From contig CM038039.1 of NCBI GenBank assembly GCA_021397845.1, positions 175,434,526-175,498,525 on the forward strand: 64,000 nt of DNA, read 5' to 3'. Of this stretch, positions 46,449 through 58,105 are shown piece after piece. The notes under the pieces are model-generated. The model ran no database searches. It was not told the origin of the DNA and saw only the letters and a list, made by a program, of their open reading frames with translations. Both the position numbers and the translations under genes were made by a program. Origin of the DNA: Areca catechu (taxonomy: Eukaryota; Streptophyta; Magnoliopsida; Arecales; Arecaceae). Every line of letters begins with the position of its first letter. Positions within the stretch are counted from its first letter, which is position 1.

Positions 46449-47915
46449 TCATTCACCCTTTCTAGTAAAAGGTGACTTGGTCATTTTACCAAGTAAACAG
46501 GATTCATAAGTGGGCAGTGATTCAGAATCACTGACCTCGAGAAGACCATCTCCTCGAATCTTGTTTATCCTATTTTGGTTAATATGACCTAGCCTATAGT
46601 GCCAAAGATATAAATCATTGACATTATCTAATATTGGGCATTTGCAAGAAGTGTACATTACACTAACAGGCCTTGATAGTACGTATATGCCATTATTTAA
46701 TCTAGCTTTCATTATAACACAATTATTCAAAATAACATTGCAAAAATCTCCTTTTATTGATAGTTCAAAACCACAACTGGCCAAAAGGCCTACAGAGATT
46801 ATGCTCATAATGAAACTAGGACAATAGTGACAGTCGACTAGTTCGACAGTACAAGACTCAAAGACAAGACACAGGACTCCAACCGCTAGTACTGGAACAC
46901 GATTTCCATTCCCGACGCTCAGAAACTGTTCTCCATCTTCAAATCTTTTGCTAACTTGAAGTCCCTGTAATGAATTACAAACATGAATTGGACTACCAGT
47001 ATCCAATACCCAGTTAGCAATATCAACAATTGAGTAATTACAAGGTTTTATCATATAAATACCTTGTTCAGCAGACTTCTGCTTTCTCGGCCTGTTCGGA
47101 TCAAGGGACGCAATATAAAGAGGACAGTTCCTCTTCCAGTGTCCCTTCTTCTTGTAGTAGAAGCACTCTGCAGAAGACTGATCAGCCTTATACTTCCTGG
47201 TCTGACTAGGGCCAGGAGCATTCTGCACCTTCTTTCCCTTTTTATTCATTTTCTTCTTCCCTTTCTTAAAGGGACGACGACCTCTACTTCCTCCCACAAA
47301 ATTCACCACCCCCTTATTAAGTTGGTGGTCTTTCTCGAAAGTCTGCAGCAACCCCAAAAGACCATGGTAGTTTACTGCAGGCTTGTTCATTCTAAAATGA
47401 TCAAGAAAGTCAAGATAAGGGAAGGGAAGAGAATTCAGGATCGCATCCTTGCCGAGCTGCTCGTGCAAGGGGCATCCGAGTTTGCACAGTTTTTTAATCA
47501 GCTCGATCATGTACAATACATGATCAGTGACTGAACCACCATTCGGCATCTTGGAGTTGTAGATGGCACAAGACACTTTGTACCGTTCTACATCATCCGG
47601 GGTGCCGAAGGATTTCTTCAATTTTTGAAGGATTTCATCAAGTTGGGCCTCCTCGAATTTGTGACTGAACTCGTCGTTCATCGCCGCTAATATAATGCAA
47701 TGGACCGTAGTCCGATCAGAGACCCACTTCAGATAAGCATCTCTGACTGCACTCCGTGCATTAGCGGGAGGGATTTCAGGTGCCGGATCCGCTATTACAT
47801 AGAGGATCCGTTCATGCTCTAGAACAATTCTCAATCTTCAATACCAACTATCGAAGTTGTGACCCTTTAACTTCTCGTTATCGAGAAGTGACCGGAGCGA
47901 TAAATTGGAAGACAT
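46449..47915 (-). pseudogene. gag: C gag, protease and GAG-pre-integrase (461 open codons)
   Basis: The start is ATG 47915-47913 (MSSNLSLRSLLDNEKLKG), a typical Copia gag start. A TGA after DSWY near 47838 is the only early stop; from 47834 the frame is open for 461 codons. Order, in residues from 47834: gag body 1-180, Lys-rich basic stretch 185-205, zinc knuckle 224-237 with Tyr for the second Cys (CFYYKKKGHWKRNC), protease WVLDTG at 275-280, and GAG-pre-integrase (LYLWHYRLGHINQNRI then YESCLLGKMTK) at 408-453. It runs to the stop before integrase. Confidence 0.9.
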
Positions 47916-49458
47916 CTGAAAAGAAAACAAGACCAAATTAGTGTATTGAATTAATAATTTAACCAAAAGACTTGGACATTAGTCTAAAGGTTTTTCCCAC
48001 TAATTTTTCAGATTGGTAGCCTCTAACTCCAATCCGTGAAAACAACATCTTTTCAAGTGGGTACTGAAATCCAATAGGCCTCGCATGAGCCCGACTATGG
48101 CCAGCTCACCCATACGAGCCTAATGGTAGGTTCGTAAACCAATTGTTTCCCTAAACAATCTTCAGTATTTTATTTTGTCCCAGAGAACACCTCAATCGGC
48201 CTAGGGGCCTCCTATTGAGGATCTCTAGTTAGGTCCAACCATTAAAATGACAAAATCCAATGCTTGCAGCTAACTAAAAACCAAGCCCGACTATGGCCGG
48301 CCCACCTGGTCTCGTTAAGGAGGTTGCACTGAACCATCATCAATCATATAGAAATTCCAGTCAACGGATGTACACCCGTTCTATGGAACTGCCGATGCAC
48401 ACCAAGCTGGTGGACACATTTCTATCTAACTTAATGGGAGGTAAAGACACTGTCAACTCTTTGACTTAGTCTTTTAAGAACCTAATAATTTTAGAGAAAT
48501 TTTAGTTGTGACAGAAGAAAAGACAAGGACATGGATCAACCTCCCACTGAATCAATTAGATTTCAAGAGGGTTGAAATAAATCAACAAATGATCCATGGG
48601 CACCAAAAGATCAGTCAGACCGATCAACCTGGGTGACATGGGTTAACTCGAGTTATTGAGCTTTTCCAATCAGTTCTGGTTGACATGATTAGCCAGGTAG
48701 GTGAGATCATGGGTGAGTATCCGCCATTAACCATCTTTCCTAGACACCAACCAAGTTGGCCAGGAAAGAGGTAGCCTCATACAACCATGATCACAGATGC
48801 CAAACCTACCTAGACACTAGTCGGTTTACCAGACTCGATCAGATTAGCCTAAAGACTCGGGCGTCCACTGAGCCACTAATTGGATCCATTTTAGATGAAC
48901 GGATCAACTATTCTAACTATTAGATAGTTCTAAAGAAGGACCTTAATCAACTTTTGATTAATCTTCTTTTATTTGGTTCAACTAAACCTATGTCTAACCC
49001 TGTTAAGGACCCAATTAGATGACTAACCCAATATACCCAAAATGGCTTATGCGAGTGTTTTAGATTTCATAAACCTAAAAGATTTTAATAAGCCAAAGAT
49101 TTAATTAAAACAATTTTTAATTAAGTCACAATGTAAAACATTTTTACATAACCAAAAATCATGCATCATATCTAGAATTTTCTTTTATAAACATTACATT
49201 GCCCAATAGAAAATAACAGACATGCCATTCAAGTATTTGAATTAAAACAATTTTAATTCCAAGATTTCCTTAAAGGATCATTCTGAAGAGGCCAACACAG
49301 ACGAACCGCATCGTGTCAAAGACACACGGTCATGGTGAAGGTCTCAACTAGGTTCCTAAAAGTACTTTCAAATCATACTTTATGATTTACTATACCAAAG
49401 ATTAAACATTTCAATCAACTATACATGCAATCAAGAAATGCTACAACAGAACCAGGAC
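47916..49458 (-). other. C untranslated leader
   Basis: About 1.54 kb from PBS to gag ATG with no supported ORF. The length equals that of E2 and E3 leaders although the sequences differ. Confidence 0.78.
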
Positions 49459-49470
49459 GCTCTGATACCA
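49459..49470 (-). promoter_or_regulatory. C primer binding site (tRNA-iMet)
   Basis: Minus strand TGGTATCAGAGC, one base after the LTR end at 49472. Confidence 0.93.
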
Positions 49471-49471
49471 C

Positions 49472-51826
49472 TGAAAGATAATGAACGCGGTTGTAGGTGC
49501 CTATGCTAAGCATGCAAAGCAGGGAGCAGGCATGAATTTTAAAAAATTTAAATTCACAGCGGAAAATACCTGCTCCGCACAGGATCTAACAAATTCCGGA
49601 TGCATGTATAAGCAATACTAGGCATGTACAAGAGCATGTAATATTTATAAACAATTAAAAAACCTATATCAATACATGCATGAAAAATAAAACAAGAAAC
49701 TATACCTTATTCCTGCCTGGAATAGCCTTGGTATAAAGCTGGAATTGCTGGGATAATAGGAATAACTTTATTCCTGTTGTCTTATACTTCCAGCACGTTA
49801 ACAGGTTTCTTCTTTTCTCCAAAAGCTGCAGCAAAACAACAGGGAATTGGCCAACTATTTGATCTCCCTTCCCACACCAAAAGCAAGGGAACAAGTTGGT
49901 TGGGCTTCCTTCAAAGGGGAGATAACTATGCAATGTTTGGTGCCCTTCGTTTCAACCAAAAACTGCACCAGAAAAATTTGCAACTTGAAAACCTGCAACT
50001 CAAAACAGAACACAAAACAACAACAGCAAAGAGGTTGATTCGGCTTCCAAATGCTCAATCGAACACTCTCAAGAGGGGGAACACGCTAGGGGCTAGCTTT
50101 GATCCGTCTCTCGGGCGATGCTAGTTGCCGGAAGACTTGGAACGGTGGGAGGGAAGAAGGAAGGAAACAGAATTTCAGAAGTCTGAAAATGTTTTCAGCA
50201 AAACAGAGTTCCTTCTTCCAGCTTTTGAGCACCAGAAAATTAGGGATTAATGGTTGTTCTCTCTTCCTTTCACTCACCAAAACCCAGCCCTCAAATTCAG
50301 CGGTGGAATGGAAAAGAATTTTTCCAAGGAAGAAGACTTCACACACTATTTTTCCAGCCTCTCACACACGGTCACGTCTCAGCAATTTAGAACCAGTGGA
50401 CTGCAGGGTATTATAAGAAGCAGCAACGGAAGAGAAAAGGAAAAGGCCGGGAGGCCAAACGACGCCGGTGGCATAAAACACCAATTAAACAGCCATTACA
50501 ATGAATAAAGAAGGCCGTTTGGGAGGAGGAAAGGATGCCCAGCCGGTGAAAACATTCAGCTAAGAGGATGCTAGGAATTCCATTCCAGCGATCCACCGTG
50601 TAAACAGTCACTGGAAGGAAAAAAACCATCGGTTCAAACAATTTAGGTTCAATCCTATTAAACCCAATGGTTCAAACTAATTGAACCGGTTCAAGCCCAA
50701 ATAAATTTGGGTTCAATTGGTTCATAACCAATTGGAGGCTAAAACATGCTTCGAATCAGTTCAAAACTGATTTAGAAAAATCCTAGTGCAGTCCTGGTCA
50801 GCCCGGAATAATTTCTGGTTGACTCAAACAAGGGCAAGACAGGGAAAAGAGTGCTCAAAAAATACCGTGACCATAAAACTGAGATGATTCCCAATCGTAA
50901 TCGGTATCCGGATCAGAGATTTATCCTCTGTGGCGTGTGACCTCAAATGTTCGAACCTAAACGATAGCACTGGAACAATTCCAGTATCAGCACAGGAAAC
51001 CATCTAGCAATGGGTCCCGGCGTCCGGATAGGTCGAAGATGCGGGAGCATACTATCGAACCCCTGGCATATGGTTACTGCATAATTCATCCCTTTGACCT
51101 CTAATGCTCAGGACGATTGATATTGGGCTGCCAACCCAGACTGAGTCAGTCGACTACGTGTCTCAACCTTGCAAGCCCAGTGACTCTTCACTAGGGCTAT
51201 CCCGGTCGAGGATTTGCTAAATTGAGATACTGCAAGACATTCAATCCAAATTGTTCGGACATGTCAATTCCATCTTGGTCCATCACTACTCCACAAGTAC
51301 TTGCCTATACCCAGAAACCTTTCGTAATCGGATTAAAAATCTGGGTAGTCCGGCACCAAAGCACAAGAAGTTGCTTGCAAGCTACCGTGATGACCTCAGG
51401 TCAGAGGGACACATATACCCATATCCTATCGTGAGTATCCCTTTGGCATAATGGGGTTTCACGGAGTCACGTTCAATGAGATATCATATATCCCACTTGT
51501 AGATCACATCAGTGTCACCACACTCATTTGGTCAAGAGGACAACCAAACGATATGAACTGCAACAACCTATACTTAATATATTGTCATCCAGTATAATAT
51601 ATCCTTTAGTTGTGAACAGGGTTTAAGGACCAGTCGATACATCCTCTCTGTATCGAAGTCAGTGTAGCCCTAAGGACTTCATCACATGGATAGAGTTCAT
51701 TTTTAGGGAAATACAATATGTGATGAGCTGCCAAAAATAATAATTTATTAATTCATAAAATAAATACAAAACTCAGCACAACCTCCTACAACCCAGGGGA
51801 TTGGCTTTGGGACACAATTCCCAACA
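49472..51826 (-). repeat. C 5' LTR, 2355 bp
   Basis: Same ends as the 3' LTR (TGTTGGG...TCTTTCA on the minus strand), followed on the plus strand by ACCTT. The AGTGTGGTGACACTG block is at 51510-51524. No gene. Confidence 0.95.
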
Positions 51827-51831
51827 ACCTT

Positions 51832-53753
51832 TGCTCCTATTGCTAGACTTGAGGCAATTAGACTACTATTAGCATTTGCCTATATTATGAATTTCAAACT
51901 TTTTCAAATGGATGTTAAAAGTACTTTTCTGAATGGTTATATAGCATAAGAAGTTTTTGTAGAACAACTACCTAGTTTTGAAAATCTTGCACATCCTGAT
52001 TCTGTTTACAAATTATACAAGGCACTTTATGGTTTAAAGCAAGCATCCCAAGCATGGTATGAAAGACTCACAACTTTTTGATTGAAAATGAATTCTCTAG
52101 AGGCCATGTTGATACTACCTTATTTCTAAAGAAAAAAAATGATGACTTATTAGTAGTACAAATCTATGTTGATGATATTATTTTCGGTGCTACTAATGAA
52201 ATCCTTTGTTAAGAGTTTGCTAAGCTTATGCAGGGTGAGTTCAAAATGAGCATGATGGGAGAACTCAATTTCTTTCTCGGACTCCAAATTAAGTAAACTA
52301 AATATGAAATCTTCATCAACCAAGCTAAGTATACAAGAGAAATCATAAAGAAGTTTGGAATGGAGACTACTAAGTCAATAAGTACACCTATGAGCCCCTC
52401 TTGTAAACTTGATAAAGATGAGTATGGTAAATCTGTTGATCTAAAATTATATAGAGGTATGATTGGCTCTTTATTATACTTGACTGCCAGTAAGTCAGAT
52501 ATAATGTTCAGTGTATGCATGTGTGCTAGATATCAGTCTGATCTTAAGAGTCTCATTTGTTGGCTGTTAATCACATTATTAGATACTTATCTGGTAGAAT
52601 TGATATTGGTTTGTGGTATTCTAGAGACTCATCTGATGATTTAATTGGATTTTCTGATGCTGATTTTGTAGGGTGTAAACTTGATAGAAAAATTACTAGT
52701 TGAACTTGCCAATTTCTTGGAGTTAACATAATCTCCTGGTTTAGCAAGAAACAAACTTCAATTGCACTATTCACAGCTGAGGCTGAGTATATTGCAGTAG
52801 GAAGTTGTTGTGCTAAAATTTTGTGGATTAAGCAATAACTTGAAGATTTTGTGATGCGGGACAGAGATCGAGGATCGATCGCTGACAAGCATAGAAGTCA
52901 CCAGGGGATTAGGGTTTATCTAGGAAGACGAAAGAAGAGAGTGGAGGATAATTGGGGTTCACATAGATTCTCTGTAGAGGACAAGCACATAGCAAAGGGC
53001 TCACATAGATGTCTTAGGGATCACACAGAAATCCTGAAAAGCTCACAGAGAACTAAAGAAATATTCATTCATTATTCATAAAAAAAATATAAGAGGGGTT
53101 GGGGTATTTATAGATTCACCCCAGGGTACATTACTTAAGGGCTAAGAAACCCTGACTTGTGGGCCAATAAACTCTGGTGGACCGATCAACAATGGGCCTA
53201 TCTTGGGTTGGAGCTCTCTCTTGCGAGCTTGGCGGCATGAAAAGGCCTGGGTGCATGAAGGCTAGCTCTAGTTGGGGGGCCTGGTGAATCTCCTAGCTAC
53301 TGATGACTCTCCTCTTGACTTGGACGACTCAACTGGATTTGATTGGACTAAAAGACTGGATCCGACTAAGTGGACTCAACTAACTCAGTTGTCTTACTTT
53401 ATTACAGGACTCGATTGGCTCACTTTGATGAAAGTGACACATGACTAAAGGACTCAAATAAAATAAAATTGGCTCTCGGTCCCCATCATTTTGGAATCAA
53501 ATTAACTAAGACACCCACAAAATGTGATAATATTAGTGCAATTTGCTTAACTAAAAATCCTATTTAGTATTCTAGAAGCAAGTAGATTTAAATTAGACAT
53601 CATTTTATTAGCAATCATGTTGAAAATAATGATATTGTGCTTCAATTTATTTCTACTGAATTGAAATTAGCTGATATACTGACTAAGCCTCTCCAATAAG
53701 ATCCTTTTAGTATGATTAGAAGAGAGCTTGGGGTTATCAATCATTTCAATTGA
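51832..53753 (+). pseudogene. pol: S1 pol 3' part: RT and RNase H, split by a solo LTR
   Basis: Resumes APIARLEAIRLLLAF (the fifth base of the ACCTT duplicate belongs to the previous codons). FQMDVKSTFLNGYIA then a stop near 51946, KALYGLKQASQAWYERL, a frameshift near 52075, and YVDDIIFGATNE near 52165. Open from 52360: KSISTPMSPSCKLDKDEYG, LKLYRGMIGSLLYL, with another shift near 52550. RNase H has TAEAEYIAVGSCCAK near 52780, is cut at 52851 by the 637-bp LTR, and resumes at 53494 with IKLTKTPTKCDN, IRHHFISNHVENN and KLADILTKPL. It ends near TGA 53751-53753. Confidence 0.87.
52852..53488 (-). repeat. Solo LTR, 637 bp, TSD TTTTG
   Basis: TGATGCGGG ... CCCCATCA, with TTTTG on both sides (52847-52851 and 53489-53493). 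Excising it restores the S1 RNase H (LEDFGIKLTKT). On the minus strand a CTATAAATACCCC box (about 53098-53110) is followed by an AT-rich stretch with AATGAATGAAT, so transcription would run on the minus strand. The TATA context matches the Gypsy-type solo LTR at 9686. No gene inside; the parent family is not otherwise in the window. Confidence 0.9.
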
Positions 53754-54175
53754 AAAATTCTAATCTTTGACCCATGAAAGATCAATTTTGATAACATTCA
53801 TATTTAATTTCCTTGAATTTCACTGCAAGTCTATTGATTCTGATCACTACTTCATTTTCTATTTTTCTTCGATTTTAAGTCAAAGTGTCGACACTTGGCC
53901 CTGTGTCATGAGTCGACACTTGAACGTCGACAGATTGAGATAAAAACCCAAAATGAGGTATTTTTATGATCTTTTTTCTTCCAAGTTGAGCCAACACCTA
54001 CCCTAACACGGTTCTATCCACTTCTTCACTCCAATTTTCGACTCCAACCATCTCAAATTCATGTTTGGGATGGTTTTTGATTCGGTCTTTGACATTTTCC
54101 CTCTTCCATTTTGCTTTTGGATAATTAAAACCCTAGACTCCTCTCCTCTTGTAGTTCAATCCTTGATTTTATGGA
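53754..54175 (+). promoter_or_regulatory. S1 spacer between pol and third ORF, with LTR-type palindromes
   Basis: No ORF. It contains AAGTGTCGACACTTGG (53883-53898), GAGTCGACACTTG (53910-53922) and ACGTCGACAG (53924-53933). The first is identical to the palindrome that ends the LTR array (28169-28184 and 57400-57415). The position, just upstream of the third ORF, suggests a regulatory site for it. Confidence 0.78.
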
Positions 54176-55997
54176 ATGGGACCTAGGAAGTAAGTTGTCC
54201 GTCGTCCTCGGCTATCCAATCAAGAAGAAGAAAGAAGAACAAAGGCCAGACATGAAGCTAGTGCACCAGATGCCCTTGCTCGATCTCTTTTTCCTTTGGC
54301 TAGTCGGATGGGTATGAAGACCATTGGAGGACGCCATGTGGACTTCGCATTCATTGACCAACAGCATCTTAGGATAGGCCAGTGGCTCAGGGATGCTAGT
54401 TTGGTTCCATTCTACTCTTTGATAGAGAGATTTTACCCGGGCTTGATATGAGAGTTCTATGGATCTTTAGCTCGACGTAGTGATGGATGGGTCGCACAGG
54501 TCCGTGGCAGAGATGTCCCAGTGACAACAGAGATTCTGAGTAGAGTATGGGACATACCCATGAGAGGATCTGTGATGATATCTTAGTAGATAGGTTCAGT
54601 GGTCTCTAATGTATTTTTGAGTCAGATAACCTGCTTAAGGGAGCCATTGTTATTGCATCCAGACTTTTAGCTAAGATGAGGTTGCTGTATCACATTGTTG
54701 CCTGGATCCTTCTACCGAAGACCGACCATTTTGACTTCATCACAGAGAGAGCTCTACTAGTGATGGTGTCTCTAGTTCAGCATTCTCCTGTTCGCCTACC
54801 AGTACTTATGGTACATCAAATGATGGAGGCATCTATGATTTAGAGACTATGTTTTCCCTATAGGATGGGCTTGACTTTGCTCTTCAGAGCTTAAAGTGTT
54901 GTTATGGATGATGTGCCCTACCGAATGTTAATGCACACTGATGTCTATGACATCATATCTCTTCACCGGATAGGGTATCAGCTAGTCAGAGGGCAGTGGA
55001 GACGACGAGTATCTGGTCAGGCTACTAATAGAGATGATGATACAGTAAAGGAGGAGCACATTTTTTTGGGTGAGGCAGGACCTTTAGAGACACACATTGA
55101 CATGATTGAGATTCAGCCCAAGCCTTTATCATAGCCAGAGCCTACTCCTCAGCCCGAGCCTGCATGATCAGATATTCTAGGAGCTTCTGAGAGTCTTGAA
55201 GACAGAGTCGCTCACATTGAGATAGAGATTATGATCATTCGTTAGCCAGTCGATAGTTTTATTATGGAAACTAGAGAAAGCCATCGAGGTTTGAGAGATA
55301 GAATCTCTGCCATTATGTCTGTTTGAGTAGACCCTCTTCTGGGAGTGTTCCCGATGCTTCAGCTCCAGCTGATTTTGCTCCAGTTCTAGCTGCTCTAGGA
55401 CCAGTCATGGATGATGATGATGATGTGACTGACTCTGATGAGTTTGACTTTCCAGATGCGATGACAAAGACAGTGCTAGAGATAGCAGTTGACCCTCCTA
55501 GGAGTCCCATTCATGATCCATTGAGTTCATCCTTCCAGACTCCTATCTTATCCACACCTCCTTCTAGACCAGCTGATCCTTCTACCATTCCTATACTCAC
55601 ACCTATCATTTCTTCAGTTGAAACACCTATTATTAATACACCTGTTATTGTTTCTCCATCATTACATACATCTTCCCTTATCCGAGAACTAGAATTTAAT
55701 ACTCCTGGTTTCCATCATCTTGATTCAGGTCCTTTATTTGATCATACACCACATCCTATAGTTTTCAAGACTGTCACTCCGATCAGTTCTTCTTCTACTG
55801 CTGACATAGCTTCTACCTCTTCTACTCCAGCTAAAGGGAAGACTTATGTTAGACGCAGAGGATGAGATCATCGTGTTCCATCCAGACTGACTCGGACTCA
55901 TCTTCATGATCTTCGATTTATGTGACCTCGATCTCATGTTTTTACTGATACCGAACTGATCGAGATTGGATCCTCAGATGATAAGGATAATGCTTAG
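54176..55997 (+). pseudogene. S1 third ORF after pol (Sirevirus extra ORF), broken
   Basis: Start ATG 54176 (MGPRK), then a TAA at 54191-54193. The frame continues RRPRLSNQEEERRTKARHE, GGRHVDFAFIDQQHLRIGQW and LVPFYSLIERFYPGLI, a TGA near 54449, then VRGRDVPVTTEILSRVWDIP. Frameshifts follow, with an open piece at 54904-55134 (HRIGYQLVRGQWRRRV), a likely coiled coil near 55185-55310, and 180 open codons from 55323 with an acidic DDDDDVTDSDEFD patch and a long Pro/Ser/Thr-rich tail, ending TAG 55995-55997. Layout matches the S0 third ORF. No membrane span or signal peptide is seen, so env-like is only a label. Confidence 0.75.
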
Positions 55998-56777
55998 GAT
56001 AGTTTTTATATTTATATTTAGATAGTTTATATTTCTGCACTTGTTGTATGTTACTTTTGATGTTTATTTACTCTTTTGTATCAATCTTGTACCAAATGAA
56101 TGAAACATTTTCTTTTACTTCATGTCATGACTTTGAATGAATGAAATGCTTTATTTAATTTTAGTGATTCAATGTTCTCCTTCATGAATGAGTGAATGAC
56201 TTACATTTATGTTCGAGTTTATTGCCTTCTTCCTTCCTTTTTTAAGGATAACAAAAAAGGGGAGAAATAAATATAAATGTGATGTGAATGAGAAATAAGT
56301 AAAATGAGAGATAAGTTTTTTTTGTAAACTGCTTTGAAAAAATCCTTAAAGGAGTAATCCCTCCTTTAAATTTGAAAATCTATTTTGCTAAAATTTTCAT
56401 GTTCAATTCTTACTTTTAGATGCTTAAATTTTAGCTTATTGTCAATAAAAGATCTTCAAAAATCAATTTTACAGATCATCTCTTCTGGGAGAGTATTTAT
56501 ACTCTTTACAATCTTTTATAGCTGAATTTATTACTTTTGAGTATGTTTTCTTTAGAGTATCATGATACAGGAATTTATTTCTTATATATATGTTCAAGCT
56601 CTGATACTCTTAGCTTAAATCAGTTTCAAAAGAGAATTTTAAAATCTATAATAAACATCTCTTTTCATATTTTAACATCTATTGCAATAAGCTTTATGCA
56701 CATTGAAAATTTTTTCTTTAAAAGCTTATTATAGAATTTATACTTAAAGATTTTGTCATTATCAAAAATGAGGAGAT
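55998..56777 (+). promoter_or_regulatory. S1 3' untranslated region with two polypurine tracts
   Basis: No supported gene. An upstream PPT (ACAAAAAAGGGGAGAAAT, 56251-56268) and the LTR-proximal PPT (AAAAATGAGGAGAT, 56764-56777) are visible. The layout matches the multi-PPT region of S0. Confidence 0.78.
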
Positions 56778-58105
56778 TGTTGACTTCGATATTGATTTTG
56801 ATAACAAACAAAATGCTTAAGTATAAGTTAAGTACTAACTAATTCTTTGATGTGTGTTTTTATAGAAAAAGGTGCTCATCAATACAATAAAATTTGATTG
56901 ATTGTCAAACAATGAAAAAGTCCCAACTATAGATGAAAGATTAGTTTAAAGTGGACTTTGGTAGTTGAAGAATACTTGAAAGGATTCAAGAGTTCAACAC
57001 AATTTGGTTTCAACAAAAGTTCAGTTGCTTTTGAAGAAATCTCAGTCAAGTATCAACTCAAAGTGTCGACTCATAATCCAAGTATCGAATCATGACAGTA
57101 AAAGTGTCGACTCAAGCCGATACGCAGAAGAGTTTTAGATGGCATGGCTGAAGAGTCAACCCAAGGTGTCGACTCAAGGATCAGCTCATCACCTGAGACT
57201 TTTTTGTTACAGAACTTGCTGAAGTTAAAGACTTGCCTGAAGTGTCGATACATGGATTCAAGTGTCGACTCAAAGTGTTGACTCACCAATGAAAGTGTTG
57301 ACACACCTGAGAATTCCAGAGAGCTTCATTGAAGATATTTGAACTAGGTGTCGACTCATGGAATGCAAGTGTTGACCCTAAGTATCGACTCATGGCTTGA
57401 AGTGTCGACACTTGGAGTTTTGGAAATAGTAACGGCTAGTTTTTCAAATGCAGAACTCGCCCCTCTTGGCTCCCAACTGCTAGTTTTTCGTGTTTAATGG
57501 CTATAAACTGACTTTGAAACCTTGGAAAGGTATTTATATTATTCAAATTAAATCTAAACTCAAGTAGAAACAAGGAAAATCAAGAGGATTAAGAGAGGAA
57601 CACCAAGAGAAAGAAAAAGCAAGTGCATTCACTCCAATTCATTGAGAGCAACTACCTTCAAGCAAAAAGAAGTCTCCAAGTATTCAAGAGCCTTCAAGAG
57701 CATTCAAGTTCAACCTTCTTGAGCATTTATTGAAGCTTCATCAAGTTGAAGGCTGCACTACAACAAAGCTTCAAAAAGATATCCGCTTTTATTAGAAAGC
57801 TTTCATTATTTCTTTACTTCAAACTTATTCTTGTTGTAAAGGTTTTTGGTTAGCCTATTGGAAAACCAAGGATGTTGTTGGTTAGCCTTGAAAACCAATT
57901 AGATTTTTGGTTAGCTCGCAAAACCAAGGGAGGTTGTTGGTGAGCCTTAAAACCAATTAGGTTCTTGGTAAGCTAGGAAAACCAAGTGAGGTTTTGACTT
58001 GTGATCCTTGTGAAAATAAGTCAAGTTTGATTAGTGAGCCCAGAAATCTAATCTGCTATAATCGATTGAGATTATAGTGAATTCCCAAGTGAGCCTTGGG
58101 GAGTG
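56778..58105 (+). repeat. S1 3' LTR, truncated by S2
   Basis: Starts TGTTGACTTCGATATTG after the PPT and aligns with the 5' LTR until CCTTGGGGAGTG at 58105, where S2 begins. The last roughly 246 bases should lie beyond S2, right of the window. It holds the GTCGAC-type array at 57049-57413, ending in AAGTGTCGACACTT (57400-57413). Confidence 0.9.

Larger units (their letters stand above)
41609..51826 (-). mobile_element. C: full-length reverse Ty1/Copia element, TSD ACCTT
   Basis: LTRs at 41609-43961 and 49472-51826, with PPT and PBS at the correct inner edges. ACCTT flanks it (41604-41608 and 51827-51831), and excising it rejoins the S1 RT as GIDFNETF|APIARLEAIRLL. Length 10218 bp. Coding on the minus strand is gag-pol in Copia order with several lesions. 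About nine differences in the first 210 LTR bases by eye, mostly transitions, make it younger than its host S1 but not recent. Confidence 0.96.
27525..58105 (+). mobile_element. S1: Sirevirus-like Copia element carrying four later insertions
   Basis: Forward order: 5' LTR (27525-28868 plus 37732-37977), PBS, gag, protease, integrase, RT, RNase H, spacer, third ORF, PPTs, 3' LTR (56778-58105, truncated by S2). Insertions are G in the 5' LTR, C in the RT, a 637-bp solo LTR in the RNase H, and S2 in the 3' LTR. Taking these out leaves an element of about 11 kb, normal for Sireviruses. It inserted into S0 pol after ATAAT; the second copy of that duplication is expected outside the window. Confidence 0.9.
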
